In this document: piece after piece, positions 1 to 8,376 of the stretch
How the letters are laid out: every line of letters begins with the position of its first letter
How positions within the stretch are numbered: the first letter of the stretch is position 1
DNA from: a virus
Strand: one strand, 5' to 3'
DNA length: 64,000 nt
Virus record (IMG/VR): IMGVR_UViG_3300024239_000014
Coordinates: 124,001 to 188,000 of that record
Position numbers and translations under genes: made by a program
Notes under the pieces: model-generated
What the model was told of the DNA's origin: nothing
What the model saw: only the letters and a program-made list of their open reading frames with translations
The model's database searches: none

Positions 1-2
1 AA

Positions 3-833
3 GTCGCTCTGGAAGGTTTCAAGGAAATGGCCAGCAAACTGGCCGAAACCCTGAAAGCTCTCTGGGCCAGAATGAAAAACATGCTGGTCGGCTTCTGGAA
101 GAAACTGACTGACTGGTCTGGCATCCAGATCAAGCGTGTTGCTGCGCTGAAGAAGAAAGTTGAAGCCGCCAAGCCGGTGAACGGTAAGGTCGACTCCACC
201 AAGCTGGCGGGTATTTCTTCGTTCGTTGGTGGTAACCTGTCTTCCAGCAACGCAGCGGGCGCTGCTGCCACGCTGGCTTCTGTTACTAACGAAATTCTGA
301 ACGGTTACGGCAAGAACCTGGTACACGCGTTCCGCGCCGTGGTCACTGCTGAAGGTCAGCAGTCTGACCTCCCCACGCTGTCCGTAAATCTCGGCACTAT
401 CACCGGTCTGAAGATTGTCGAAAAGGATGGTGCCTACGCCATCGAGACCGTTAAGACCGGCGAAGTCAAAGGTGCAGTACAGGTCGATAAAGCCGACCTG
501 GAGAAGATCTGTACTTCCCTGGAAGCTGCACTGAAGGCCGTTCAGGCCTACCGCGCGATCTGGAAGGAAACCGAAGGCGCCGCTGAAGCCGCGATCAAGG
601 CCGTTGAAAACTACGGCAAGAAGACCGAAGGCGAAGCTGCCGGTAGTGCTCTGGCCAAAAACATGGTTAGCGACACCAAGAAGGCAATGAGCGCTGCCAG
701 CAAACTGCCCGTCTCCTGGGGTAAGGTAGTGACCAACGGCACCAACGGCTTTATTAAGTACGTTGAAAAGGCCCTGAAAGCTACCGGCAAATCTCTCGGT
801 GAAACTGAAGGCAAAGAGCTCGCTACTGCCTAA
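3..833 (+). CDS. Inner-head (ejected) protein paralog, 5'-truncated
   Basis: The reading frame is open from the first bases of the window, so the true start lies upstream; the ATG at 27 is internal. The first visible residues (ALEGFKEMASKLAETLKALW) match the module found after the last processing site in the genes at 908 and 2388. That module is an LE-G-F-K-E cleavage-type site followed by an amphipathic helix ending in LWARM. The rest is Ala/Lys-rich and helical. In phiKZ-like phages such proteins form or fill the inner body of the capsid, are trimmed by the prohead protease and are injected with DNA. The role is inferred from this architecture and the tandem paralogs. Confidence 0.75.
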   Translation, partial: VALEGFKEMASKLAETLKALWARMKNMLVGFWKKLTDWSGIQIKRVAALKKKVEAAKPVNGKVDSTKLAGISSFVGGNLSSSNAAGAAATLASVTNEILNGYGKNLVHAFRAVVTAEGQQSDLPTLSVNLGTITGLKIVEKDGAYAIETVKTGEVKGAVQVDKADLEKICTSLEAALKAVQAYRAIWKETEGAAEAAIKAVENYGKKTEGEAAGSALAKNMVSDTKKAMSAASKLPVSWGKVVTNGTNGFIKYVEKALKATGKSLGETEGKELATA

Positions 834-857
834 GGCGGACTGATACGTCAGTAACAG

Positions 858-883
858 TACAGGAGGCCGTTAGGCCTCCTGTA
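858..883. terminator. Intergenic hairpin
   Basis: Perfect dyad TACAGGAGGCC-gtta-GGCCTCCTGTA between two inner-head genes. There is no T-run on either side, so it may end, attenuate or process the message. It belongs to the family of purine-arm hairpins seen throughout the window. Confidence 0.6.
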
Positions 884-907
884 TTTCCGTCATCAAGGAG
901 TTACGTT

Positions 908-2188
908 ATGTTGAAAGAATTATTCGCGCAATCTGGATTAACTCTGGAAGGCGATGTTCCTGACAGCGCCCCAATTGCCTTGGCGGTGCAAGAAGGCTCG
1001 AATGCGATTGATGCTGAATACGATGACGGTGAAAAGGTTATTGATAACCTCGTCGCGCTTGAATCATTGATTATCGATTTTACCGATCGTGGCCAGGCGA
1101 CGCCTGACCAGACTCAGCGTTTCCAGGTAGCCTGTGAAGGCTTCTTTAAAAACCTGACACCGGAAATGACACCGGTCGACCCCGTTGCTCTGGCGTCTGG
1201 TGGGTTGGTTAAAACCGGTTCTCTGGATCAAGGCTACGGTCTGTCCGTAGAAAGCTTCCGTGAATCCGCTCGTCAAATCTGGGAAGTGGTCAAGAAGTGG
1301 TGGGTCAGCTTTAAGACCATGATCAAAGACTGGTGGGTCAGATTGTGGGACGTCGAAGGGCGTACACGGGCTCGTCTGATCAAGGCTCACGAGAACGTTC
1401 ATCGAAGCGGCAAACACTTTCGCGACGGGATAACCATCCCGGAGTCTTTCTTCAAGTCCCATTGCCGGATTGGTTGGGGTGACATTACCGACGGCCGTAA
1501 GTTCACTGATAAAGTGTACGAAACCGGTAAGGCATCGCACTACATCTTCAATGACTACATGAAGGAAATGGAAGAATTCACCGATGGTTGGATACAGATC
1601 CTCAAAACCGGTAAAGACTTCTTGGGTCGTGATGTAATCAAGAATTATCGGGTACGACATCCTAGAGCTTTCGGCTTTGACGTCGAATTCGAACGTGTGC
1701 CGTACATGCCGAAGATTATGAATACTGTCCAGGAACATTGGAAACTGCCGAAATACAAACTTATCATGATGGATGCAGAGGAATCGAAGATTGCCGATGT
1801 AACCATCGATGAAGCGTTTGTGAAGCTGTGCTTTAATGCAACGGTTGCACTGCTCGATTGGGTATCGGGTTTCCGCAAAGATTGGCGCGCTAAGGAAGAG
1901 CGTTTGGATCGCATGTTTAAGGCCGCTGAAGCTGAATTCAATGAAGCCATGAAGGAATTTGGTGCCACGACCCGCACCATGACCTTCGAACAGACGGCTT
2001 ATATGAAATCCATTGCTCAGTTGGTGGAAGCCGTACCTCGTCAGTGGTGTAGTTTCGTTATGCGTATCTGCAACGTCACTGTGGCACTGCTGGAATCTGC
2101 TGTACACCAGGCCAAACCCAACACCGAAAAAGACGTGAATGGGCCGGCTACGGTCAAAGAACCTGGTACTGAAATGGTACCGGCATAA
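908..2188 (+). CDS. Inner-head (ejected) protein paralog with N-terminal propeptide
   Basis: A 426-residue protein with SD AAGGAG 8-9 bases before the ATG. The N-terminus MLKELFAQSGLTLEG parallels MLKDFLKANGLALES of the gene at 2388. The first ~120 residues are acidic and contain several S/A-x-E type sites (LTLEG, VALES, LSVES). The sequence SVESFRESARQIWEVVKKW then begins the conserved amphipathic module. Pattern and synteny indicate a precursor cleaved by the prohead protease during capsid maturation to give a packaged inner-body protein. The C-terminal 250 residues are mixed helical and match no enzyme family that I recognise. It is the second of three tandem paralogs. Confidence 0.75.
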   Translation: MLKELFAQSGLTLEGDVPDSAPIALAVQEGSNAIDAEYDDGEKVIDNLVALESLIIDFTDRGQATPDQTQRFQVACEGFFKNLTPEMTPVDPVALASGGLVKTGSLDQGYGLSVESFRESARQIWEVVKKWWVSFKTMIKDWWVRLWDVEGRTRARLIKAHENVHRSGKHFRDGITIPESFFKSHCRIGWGDITDGRKFTDKVYETGKASHYIFNDYMKEMEEFTDGWIQILKTGKDFLGRDVIKNYRVRHPRAFGFDVEFERVPYMPKIMNTVQEHWKLPKYKLIMMDAEESKIADVTIDEAFVKLCFNATVALLDWVSGFRKDWRAKEERLDRMFKAAEAEFNEAMKEFGATTRTMTFEQTAYMKSIAQLVEAVPRQWCSFVMRICNVTVALLESAVHQAKPNTEKDVNGPATVKEPGTEMVPA

Positions 2189-2196
2189 ACGACATA

Positions 2197-2221
2197 CAGG
2201 GAGAGGAATCCCCTCTCCCTG
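2197..2221. terminator. Intergenic hairpin
   Basis: CAGGGAGAGG-aatcc-CCTCTCCCTG followed by CTTATG, nine bases after the stop at 2188. The bases before it include GCATA, part of the CGGCATA/TATGCCG flank seen at other hairpins. Confidence 0.6.
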
Positions 2222-2387
2222 CTTATGTTCGCATTTAAAAGAACGAGTTAGAAGTAATGGTCATCTTATGAAAATCGCCCATCGAGAACAGTGGAACGCA
2301 CTTCTCGGCGTGCTACTCGCTGTACAGTTAACGGTGCGGCGGGTGGTGTAATGAAAATCACCATCTCTACGTAGAAAGGAAAATGTC

Positions 2388-3389
2388 ATGTTGAAAGATT
2401 TTCTGAAGGCTAACGGCCTGGCTCTGGAAAGCGAAGAACTTCTGCCGGAAGTAATCCAGAATGATGTGCAGGCGGTTGTTGATGATGTTGAAAAAGCCAA
2501 CACCAGCGCCGACGAAGTCGTGGCTACCGACGACGCAGCCGTCGCCCTCGAATCACTGGTAGCGACCCTCGAGTCTTGCGGTGGCGCCAAGACCGCACTG
2601 GAGAAACACCTGGTTATGACTCAGGCTGCCATGCTTTACAAGAGCATGGGTCTGGCCGCTCCGGTTGTACCCGCTCTGGAGTCTGCTGATTCGTTCGAGC
2701 TTTCCCTGGAAGGCTTCAAGGAAACTGCGCAGAAAGTCGTGGCCGCCATCAAAGCTGCCTGGGAAAAGCTGGTCAAGATGTTCAAAGATCTGTGGGCGAG
2801 AATCGGCGATACCGCCGGTCGGCTGCACAAAGCATTGTCAGCGAAGTTGAAGGAAACCGAGAAAACAACGGTATCTTTCAAAGCCCCAATGTTGAATTTA
2901 GGTACTGAAACGGTAAATGACAGCAACCTTAACGAGGTGTTTACCCGGAACGACATCAAAGAAACCGTCGAGTTCTGCGACAACTTCATGCGCGATCTTT
3001 CGGAAAAGCTGAAAGCTGGAAAGTCTGACACCGTAGGTCAAGAGATTGCAGACCTTGATAAGAAGCAAGCCAACCAGGCTAGCGAGACGAAAGAAGTTAC
3101 TTTCGAAGTAACTGTCTCGAAAGCAGGGCCGGTAATTCTGAATCAGCTCAACCAGATTTCGAAGTACCATCGTGATTGGGCCGGTCGTAATGCTCGTAAA
3201 GAAGCCCTTCTGAATGAATATACAGAAGCGCTCAAGAAAAGTTCAATCGATTCTGACATGTACCCAGAATGGTTTCTTCGCAGGGCAGCAAACGCTATCA
3301 TGAAAGCCGCCAAAATGGAAGAACGTACCATGACCATATGTTCTACTCAGACTATTCGCGTCGCGAACAAGTTCATGGCTACTCTGTAA
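2388..3389 (+). CDS. Inner-head (ejected) protein paralog with N-terminal propeptide
   Basis: A 333-residue protein preceded by AAAGGAAA. The N-terminal ~105 residues are acidic and carry repeated cleavage-like sites (LALES, VALES, ATLES, PALES, LSLEG). The last, LSLEGFKETAQKVV, opens the shared amphipathic module that runs to the LWARI segment. The mature part is Lys-rich and helical. This is the phiKZ-type inner-body precursor architecture: the prohead protease cleaves after Glu in S/A-x-E. It gives the clearest view of the module that is truncated at the left edge and diverged at 6234. Confidence 0.75.
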   Translation: MLKDFLKANGLALESEELLPEVIQNDVQAVVDDVEKANTSADEVVATDDAAVALESLVATLESCGGAKTALEKHLVMTQAAMLYKSMGLAAPVVPALESADSFELSLEGFKETAQKVVAAIKAAWEKLVKMFKDLWARIGDTAGRLHKALSAKLKETEKTTVSFKAPMLNLGTETVNDSNLNEVFTRNDIKETVEFCDNFMRDLSEKLKAGKSDTVGQEIADLDKKQANQASETKEVTFEVTVSKAGPVILNQLNQISKYHRDWAGRNARKEALLNEYTEALKKSSIDSDMYPEWFLRRAANAIMKAAKMEERTMTICSTQTIRVANKFMATL

Positions 3390-3395
3390 CAAACA

Positions 3396-3429
3396 GCATA
3401 AAGGAGGGTCATTCGACCCTCCTTTATGC
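3396..3429. terminator. Intergenic hairpin with full GCATA/TATGC dyad
   Basis: GCATAAAGGAGGGTC-attc-GACCCTCCTTTATGC is a perfect 15-bp stem directly after the last plus-strand inner-head gene. It shows the complete symmetric form of the element whose half-sites flank many other hairpins here. Confidence 0.7.
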
Positions 3430-3449
3430 CACTTATGCATGCAATCAAA

Positions 3450-3475
3450 AAAAGAAAGGAGTGGCCCTTTCTTTT
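3450..3475 (-). terminator. Rho-independent terminator, minus strand
   Basis: On the minus strand AAAAGAAAGG-loop-CCTTTCTTTT is followed by further T residues. It ends the minus-strand unit whose last gene stops at 3482. Confidence 0.75.
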
Positions 3476-3481
3476 AGGCTA

Positions 3482-3715
3482 CTAGCCTTCTTCACGTTTA
3501 ATGTTCCTGATGGTGTACAAAATCACCACCAATAAGACGAGAAACGTGGATTGAGGTTCGAGTTGTGCAAACTGGTAAATCTCACGTGCGATGACGCTCA
3601 GGCCGTAGAACAACCCGTAGGTCATGGTACCTAACCCGATAAAGATCAGAAGCAAGATAACCGCGGTGATAATAAAACCAGCAATGGTGGTTTCCATACT
3701 GCGACGACGTAACAC
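3482..3715 (-). CDS. Small two-helix membrane protein
   Basis: A 77-residue protein starting at GTG; AGGAG six bases upstream supports this start over the internal ATG seven codons in. It has two hydrophobic segments, roughly residues 10-33 and 54-68, separated by a short polar loop, with a basic first stretch (LRRRS). It is probably an inner-membrane protein. It is the last gene of the minus-strand unit that begins near 6054. No family recognised. Confidence 0.7.
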   Translation of the reverse strand: MLRRRSMETTIAGFIITAVILLLIFIGLGTMTYGLFYGLSVIAREIYQFAQLEPQSTFLVLLVVILYTIRNIKREEG

Positions 3716-3728
3716 AGTGTTCTCCTTT

Positions 3729-4217
3729 CTAACTGTTATCCCAAATGAGTTTCATAAATTCATCCTCGTTCAATCGAGGGATCATGAACTCCATCGCACT
3801 GACGATCTTGTGCTCTGTTGGCAGACGACCGCAGACCAGATAAGTCGTGGTAGCTCTGACTTGAGTGGAGATTGCAAAGCCGGCAGCTTTAGCCGCTTCG
3901 ATGGCTTCTTTACGAGTCATGGTGCTCAAGGTGCCGGTGATCACAATCCGCGGGGCCTTATCAGACGACAACTTACCGTAGATCAGCTCCAGGAGCTCTT
4001 CAGCGTTGTATACGGTCGTTGGCGCATACTGGCGAAAGGAAGGTAGCTTCTTGACCTCGTCGTCTCCTAGCGCGTAATAGCAGCCTTCCTGAGGACGGTC
4101 TACAACCGTACCGCCAAGGAACTCCAAGAGCTCCTTAGCACCGGATTGCGTGAGGTAGCCAAAGACGTTACCAACCAGGAAGAAGGACTTACCTGCTAAG
4201 CTGTGTTTCTTGGCCAT
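3729..4217 (-). CDS. Tandem BRCT-domain protein
   Basis: A 162-residue protein; GGAGG precedes the ATG. Residues ~92-160 form a clear BRCT domain like that at the C-terminus of bacterial NAD-dependent DNA ligase: IVITGTLSTMTRKEAIEAAK, then AGFAISTQVRATTTYLVCG. Residues ~5-75 (GKSFFLVGNVFGYLTQSGAK, LLEFLGGTVVD) look like a second, diverged BRCT. BRCT modules bind DNA ends, nicks or partner proteins. No ligase or nuclease domain is attached, so this is a stand-alone binding protein, perhaps an adaptor in phage replication or repair. The second domain is confident, the first moderately so. Confidence 0.8.
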   Translation of the reverse strand: MAKKHSLAGKSFFLVGNVFGYLTQSGAKELLEFLGGTVVDRPQEGCYYALGDDEVKKLPSFRQYAPTTVYNAEELLELIYGKLSSDKAPRIVITGTLSTMTRKEAIEAAKAAGFAISTQVRATTTYLVCGRLPTEHKIVSAMEFMIPRLNEDEFMKLIWDNS

Positions 4218-4245
4218 TTAATCCTCCCGTTGATGTTGTAACGAA

Positions 4246-4968
4246 CTACTTCACCACCCGCAGATGGCTTCGTTTTTCTTCGGCGACTTCTGGGAAGTTG
4301 TACTTCTCAGACATTTCTATCTGGTAGGATAAGTCAGAACTCCTACAGGCAACGGTATATAAAACCTCCATGGGTTCGTCCGACGGTGTAGAAGTAAAAC
4401 AGAGTAAAAAGTCTTTGTTTGTAACTGTGACTTGTGTTAGCGCTTTCACTTTACCGGACGTTAGTCGTCTAAAACGATCAAAAAAACGATTGACACTATC
4501 GATATCTACGTGGCGGACTTTTCCATCGCGCTGTGTAGCAAAGTAACGAAAACCGTCAGTCAAAGGTGAGTCAACCAACCTTTTGTAGACTCCTTCTCTT
4601 GGTGGGGAATTTTGGTCATAGAAGCAAGATATGCCCATACCCGTATACGCTGCAATTGAGGTAGAACCAACCTCTATAACGTCAAATCCCACGATACATT
4701 GGATGATGACGACAGAATCATTTACCTTTAAAGTCAATTCGTCGATATTTTGACTGCGAGGTAGCGGAGTATACCCAGAGATGATGTCGCGACCATCCTG
4801 AATAATCGCATCCATGTCATTCAAGACAATCAACGCCGGTGCCAACTTACCGCCGAAAATATCGACCAGAGCGTTTGTCATCTCCCGTCTTGTTTTTGAT
4901 GACACGCCGCCTGCTACAGTTTCTGCATAATAGCAGGCTGCCAGTTCAGTGTGAGTACGATCATCCAT
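4246..4968 (-). CDS. Conserved-looking hypothetical protein
   Basis: A 240-residue soluble protein with GAGGATATAT directly before the ATG. It has mixed alpha/beta composition, several Cys, no signal peptide and no membrane segment. It sits between the BRCT protein and the P-loop kinase in one minus-strand run, so it is co-transcribed with them. No family recognised. Confidence 0.7.
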   Translation of the reverse strand: MDDRTHTELAACYYAETVAGGVSSKTRREMTNALVDIFGGKLAPALIVLNDMDAIIQDGRDIISGYTPLPRSQNIDELTLKVNDSVVIIQCIVGFDVIEVGSTSIAAYTGMGISCFYDQNSPPREGVYKRLVDSPLTDGFRYFATQRDGKVRHVDIDSVNRFFDRFRRLTSGKVKALTQVTVTNKDFLLCFTSTPSDEPMEVLYTVACRSSDLSYQIEMSEKYNFPEVAEEKRSHLRVVK

Positions 4969-4976
4969 ATATCCTC

Positions 4977-5408
4977 CTACAGCAACCCTTTCAGTACCAC
5001 CTGACGACCAATGAGTTCTTCTGACTGCCTGACCTTCGTTTCGCGCGATACACCATGTACATCATTCGACCCGTGTGTATTGAGCACCACGAGATCAAAC
5101 ACCTGGTACCCGTACTTCTCAGCCAGGTCACGATACGGATTCGTGTGAATCTCACGGGTGAAGGTGTTGGTCACAAAGATGCGACCATCGCTGATCTTCA
5201 TGGCAGATTCAACGCACTTGATGCACCAGTTATGGGCTTCCTGAATTTCAGCTGGTTCGAACTGATACGCACCGTTCTTGTTGAAGTAATCGTCAGCTGC
5301 CAGTACCACATCGTCTTCGTGCGTGGCCAGGAGTTTAGCCAAGGTGGTCTTGCCGCTGCCAGATACCCCAGCAATCAGAAACAGAATCTTCTCAGCAGAC
5401 TTAGCCAT
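4977..5408 (-). CDS. P-loop kinase, N4BP2L1/polynucleotide-kinase-like
   Basis: A 143-residue compact P-loop NTPase. Walker A GVSGSGKTT lies at ~12-20, ADDYFNKNGAYQF at ~38-50, and EIQEAHNWCIKCVESAM follows. This order (GxSGSGKST, D-D-x-F, H-x-W-C) is typical of the AAA_33/N4BP2-like kinases related to T4 polynucleotide kinase. Substrate unknown: a 5'-OH nucleic acid or a small molecule. The ATG at 5408 is chosen because AGGTG lies just upstream; an in-frame GTG one codon earlier is less likely. It is in one unit with the BRCT gene, which suggests nucleic-acid end handling (inference). Confidence 0.75.
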   Translation of the reverse strand: MAKSAEKILFLIAGVSGSGKTTLAKLLATHEDDVVLAADDYFNKNGAYQFEPAEIQEAHNWCIKCVESAMKISDGRIFVTNTFTREIHTNPYRDLAEKYGYQVFDLVVLNTHGSNDVHGVSRETKVRQSEELIGRQVVLKGLL

Positions 5409-5439
5409 CACACACCTCGGTTAACATAGGGAATAAGTA

Positions 5440-5459
5440 GGGAGTCCTAATGGACTCCC
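5440..5459. terminator. Intergenic hairpin
   Basis: GGGAGTCC-taat-GGACTCCC between two minus-strand genes, with no T-run. A purine-arm hairpin of the recurrent family. Confidence 0.5.
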
Positions 5460-5468
5460 CGTATGGCG

Positions 5469-5846
5469 TCAAAGGTCTTCAAACTGTGGTACAAAGCTCG
5501 TACCGCGACGGGCGTTATACCAATCCAGCAGGTCCTTGGTCTTGCCGCTGCGTAAGGCCTGACCGCAGATTCTGATCCGCCCGCCAGCCAAGTCATCAAA
5601 CACGCACTCCTGGTCTTCACTAAGCAGATAGCGTTTTAACCTGATACCGTATTCGTACTTCCGCACGATCCGTTTACCGGGGCCGCGTTTACGCTTCACT
5701 GCATGTAAACAATGAATGGAGAATAAGGCCTTATACGCACCGCGCACCGAAGGGGGTTGTATCTGACAGCCATTTTCCCATTCGATCTTTTCTTCAGGTC
5801 CCCAACTGTACACGCCTGCAGTTCCCAATTGACCTTTAGTTTTCAT
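5469..5846 (-). CDS. Hypothetical basic protein
   Basis: A 125-residue protein with AAGGAAGACACC before the ATG. It is rich in Lys and Arg in the middle (KRKRGPGKRIVRKYEYGIRL) with Cys at scattered positions, suggesting a nucleic-acid- or ribosome-binding role, but no domain is recognised. Confidence 0.65.
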   Translation of the reverse strand: MKTKGQLGTAGVYSWGPEEKIEWENGCQIQPPSVRGAYKALFSIHCLHAVKRKRGPGKRIVRKYEYGIRLKRYLLSEDQECVFDDLAGGRIRICGQALRSGKTKDLLDWYNARRGTSFVPQFEDL

Positions 5847-5856
5847 GGTGTCTTCC

Positions 5857-6054
5857 TTACTGGATCAGACCCTGCTTGCGGAAACGACGACGCCATTCGC
5901 GGTTCATGTACCGCTCGAGGTTCTCGCTGTCATTGATTTCAAACGGATTGCGCGGCGCTACATGGCGCGGGTATAAACCCGTCACAATCGGGTTACCGAG
6001 AGTTAGCAGTGGAAAGAGGGCACACAAAGCAGCTTTACCGATAAAACCAAACAT
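5857..6054 (-). CDS. Small membrane-anchored protein
   Basis: A 65-residue protein with GAGG before the ATG. The first ~27 residues are hydrophobic (FGFIGKAALCALFPLLTL) and could be an uncleaved signal anchor. The rest is Arg-rich (MNREWRRRFRKQGLIQ). It is the first gene downstream of the early-type promoter at 6141-6157, so probably made early. No family recognised. Confidence 0.7.
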   Translation of the reverse strand: MFGFIGKAALCALFPLLTLGNPIVTGLYPRHVAPRNPFEINDSENLERYMNREWRRRFRKQGLIQ

Positions 6055-6140
6055 GATGTTAACCTCGAAACAGGGTGTGGATAAACTAGGATAGAGGGTC
6101 TTCTATAAGGTACCTTTTACGGTACATTTTAACGGATGTG

Positions 6141-6157
6141 CACCGAAGTGATATAGG
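6141..6157 (-). promoter_or_regulatory. Early-type phage promoter
   Basis: Minus strand reads CCTATATCAC-TTCG-GTG, one of seven copies with identical spacing. The TATATCAC core is one base from the TATATTAC core reported for phiKZ early promoters recognised by the virion RNA polymerase. The leader to the gene start at 6054 is about 88 bases. Confidence 0.75.
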
Positions 6158-6233
6158 TATCAAATTGACTCGTTTTATATGATCTTGCCTTTCTTATTTC
6201 CATAATTTGCGTTACCGTTAGAGGATGAACGAC

Positions 6234-7337
6234 ATGCTCAAGGACCTACTTGCGCTTCGAGGTATTTCGACTGAGTCGGAAGAGCTCGAGCAACCTTACG
6301 ACATTGAAGCTGTGCATGATGCCATTACGTCAGACGTGGCTGACACCGAAACTGCAGAAGGCGTGGTTTCCACTCTCGAATCGCTGGTAGTAGTTCTTGA
6401 AAGCCAGTCGACGCTCTCCGATCGCGAAATCAAATACATTCGCTATGCTGCTGAGGCTGAAGTCTCGTGCCACCTTTTCGGTAAGGCCAAGCCACTGGCG
6501 CTGGAATCAGACGAACCGGCAGACCGTGAAGAAGTCAAGTCTGGCATCGGTGACAAAATCAAAGCCATTGCCAAGACCGTGGTAGACTTTATCCGTTCCA
6601 TTTACGCCAAAATCCGTGGATTCATTGCCAGCCTTGTGGACGGTTGTAAACGCCGTATCGCAAGAGCGCGTGACATGATCCAAAAGCTGCGCGCTAAGGG
6701 CGATAAAGACCCTCAGAACGATCCGGTCGCCAAAGAAGATGCTGGGGTACCCGTTCACAGCTACACACTCGTCATCGGCGATAAGCCGCACGAATACGAG
6801 CACATGCTCAAGGCAGCCAACGATACGGCCAACCACGTTCTGGACGTCAAGAAGTACGAGGCGGTCGTGAAGACCTACGTGGAACACGATCAGCTTGGTG
6901 AACACGCCCTGCCGTTGATTTCACCAATGCAAGCACGTTACCTGCCTGGTCGTCCGACCATTGATTACGATGAGGATAACAAAACCCTGAAGTTCCGGTT
7001 GACGGAAGACATGTTTGATCACGCCGCAGTAGGTGTACCGATGATGGACACCCGTACGCTGATTCGACTGACTGACCTCATTCAGGATATCTCATCCCGG
7101 GTTGGTGAGTTTGGTGATTCGTGGCGTCAGTTTGATCACTACGTTGAACATCAACTGGTGGAGATGTTGCACCACGTCGCCAATGCCGCGAAGGGTGAGA
7201 GTATCGATGTGAAGTACCGTAAGGTGCGCAACCTCTTTACCAGCTTTGCGCAAGCTCCTCGCAGTTTTGGTTTGTACGTGTTGCGTTTGGCTGACGCCTC
7301 GTATGACTATGTGAAGTACTGCTACAGTCGGTATTGA
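6234..7337 (+). CDS. Inner-head (ejected) protein paralog with propeptide
   Basis: The ATG at 6234 gives MLKDLLALRG, matching MLKDFLKANG and MLKELFAQSG of the paralogs, and has GAGG nine bases upstream. The ATG at 6225 overlaps the SD and is rejected. The protein has 367 residues. The N-terminal ~110 residues are acidic with cleavage-like sites (STESE, STLES, VVLES, LALES). An amphipathic module follows (VVDFIRSIYAKIRGFIASL), then a basic stretch and a long mixed C-terminal region. It is an island on the plus strand between minus-strand early units, probably a relocated late gene of the same family. Confidence 0.75.
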   Translation: MLKDLLALRGISTESEELEQPYDIEAVHDAITSDVADTETAEGVVSTLESLVVVLESQSTLSDREIKYIRYAAEAEVSCHLFGKAKPLALESDEPADREEVKSGIGDKIKAIAKTVVDFIRSIYAKIRGFIASLVDGCKRRIARARDMIQKLRAKGDKDPQNDPVAKEDAGVPVHSYTLVIGDKPHEYEHMLKAANDTANHVLDVKKYEAVVKTYVEHDQLGEHALPLISPMQARYLPGRPTIDYDEDNKTLKFRLTEDMFDHAAVGVPMMDTRTLIRLTDLIQDISSRVGEFGDSWRQFDHYVEHQLVEMLHHVANAAKGESIDVKYRKVRNLFTSFAQAPRSFGLYVLRLADASYDYVKYCYSRY

Positions 7338-7340
7338 GGC

Positions 7341-7371
7341 AAAAAAAGAGGAGGACCACTCGGTCCTCCTC
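7341..7371 (-). terminator. Terminator, mainly minus strand
   Basis: GAGGAGGACC-actc-GGTCCTCCTC. The left flank is seven A, so the minus-strand transcript ends in U7; the right flank is TATGCCGTTAG. It lies between convergent genes ending at 7337 and 7388 and can serve both. Confidence 0.85.
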
Positions 7372-7387
7372 TATGCCGTTAGTACAG

Positions 7388-7768
7388 TTACTCGTCGTCG
7401 CTGTCTTCAGGTTCCTCGAGTTCATCGCTGAACACGAAGGACATGCTTTCACGTTCGACCACATCCACTGCCAAAGCTTCAGCCACTTCTTCGGCGTAAC
7501 CGGTGGCCATTGGACGGTTATCGAACACACCGAGCAAGTCGTCGTCAGCACGAACAGGCTCGCCGCTTTCACCGCAGCTTTCACAGTAAGTCAGGATGAT
7601 GCCGAAGCGGGTACATTCACCGTCAAGCGGCTCAACCAACGGTGCAGGTGTTTCGCCGCGATCAAAGGCCTCGAGGTCGACAGATTCAACGCCTTCGGCT
7701 TCGATTTTCTGCCCATACTTCTCGAGCACTTCCTCAGGCGTCGGCGCTTCGTTGATTTTCGTAAACAT
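7388..7768 (-). CDS. Acidic hypothetical protein
   Basis: A 126-residue, strongly acidic protein with a C-terminal EEPEDSDDE tail and one CESC pair (residues ~82-85) that is too isolated to call a zinc site. AGAGAG precedes the ATG. Acidic small early proteins of phages often mimic DNA or bind host machinery; that is only a suggestion here. Confidence 0.65.
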   Translation of the reverse strand: MFTKINEAPTPEEVLEKYGQKIEAEGVESVDLEAFDRGETPAPLVEPLDGECTRFGIILTYCESCGESGEPVRADDDLLGVFDNRPMATGYAEEVAEALAVDVVERESMSFVFSDELEEPEDSDDE

Positions 7769-7800
7769 GGTGGTGTCTCTCTGGTGTGGAGGTTAAAACA

Positions 7801-8307
7801 TCAGACTTTGGCCATCAGCACCGTGATGCCGCTGTCCTGGTAGTGCTTGAGCAACAGCTCGTACAGCTTCATCGGCGATTCGGCAGCCAGGTAGGTGTCG
7901 GTCGGCTTGTCAAACGCTACGTAGTAGTCGTTGGTCTCACCGGCTGGGGTGGTACGCCCTTTGGCCAGTGGGTTGTAGTGACCGAAGGCCACCAGACGTT
8001 CGTCTGCGAATTCGACCTTCCAGCCGGGAGTAGCCGAAACCTTCAGAGATGCCAGATAGCCCGCCATGGCGGCAGTCCGGGCATTGTAGGTGCCAGCCGC
8101 TGTATGGAAGACCCCTTTCGGGAAACGACCTTCAGCACCCATGGTATCGACCAGACAATCGAGATGGACGATCTTTTCCACGTCTGCCACGAACTTCTCG
8201 GCAGCGCGGGTCAGCAGCTTGAGGCTGCTATCCAGCACGATATTCTGGGCACCTGCCAGGGCTTCATTGGTCTTTTGGACCACATTCGACAAAATAAGCT
8301 TAGCCAC
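7801..8307 (-). CDS. Hypothetical protein
   Basis: The GTG at 8307 is preceded by AAGGAG at 5-base spacing; an ATG at 8352 has no SD and is less likely. The 168-residue product begins VAKLILSNVV, is helical in its first half and mixed alpha/beta after, with no membrane segment. No family recognised. It lies between the acidic protein and the lipoprotein in the same orientation. Confidence 0.65.
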   Translation of the reverse strand: MAKLILSNVVQKTNEALAGAQNIVLDSSLKLLTRAAEKFVADVEKIVHLDCLVDTMGAEGRFPKGVFHTAAGTYNARTAAMAGYLASLKVSATPGWKVEFADERLVAFGHYNPLAKGRTTPAGETNDYYVAFDKPTDTYLAAESPMKLYELLLKHYQDSGITVLMAKV

Positions 8308-8376
8308 TTGAGCTCCTTGTTGGATGAAAACGGATACCGATACCTTACGCATACTAGCACCGGTACCCGTTAATTT

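Noticed and set aside
1064-2107. 347-codon minus-strand open frame opposite the inner-head gene
   Set aside because: The plus-strand gene has SD, paralogs and cleavage sites; the antisense frame shows none.
2139-2351. Small frame between the second and third inner-head genes, with an internal 28-codon ATG at 2268
   Set aside because: No SD is near the ATG, and the composition does not look coding.
6225-6233. ATG at 6225 as start of the inner-head gene
   Set aside because: It overlaps the SD, and paralogs begin MLK as from 6234.
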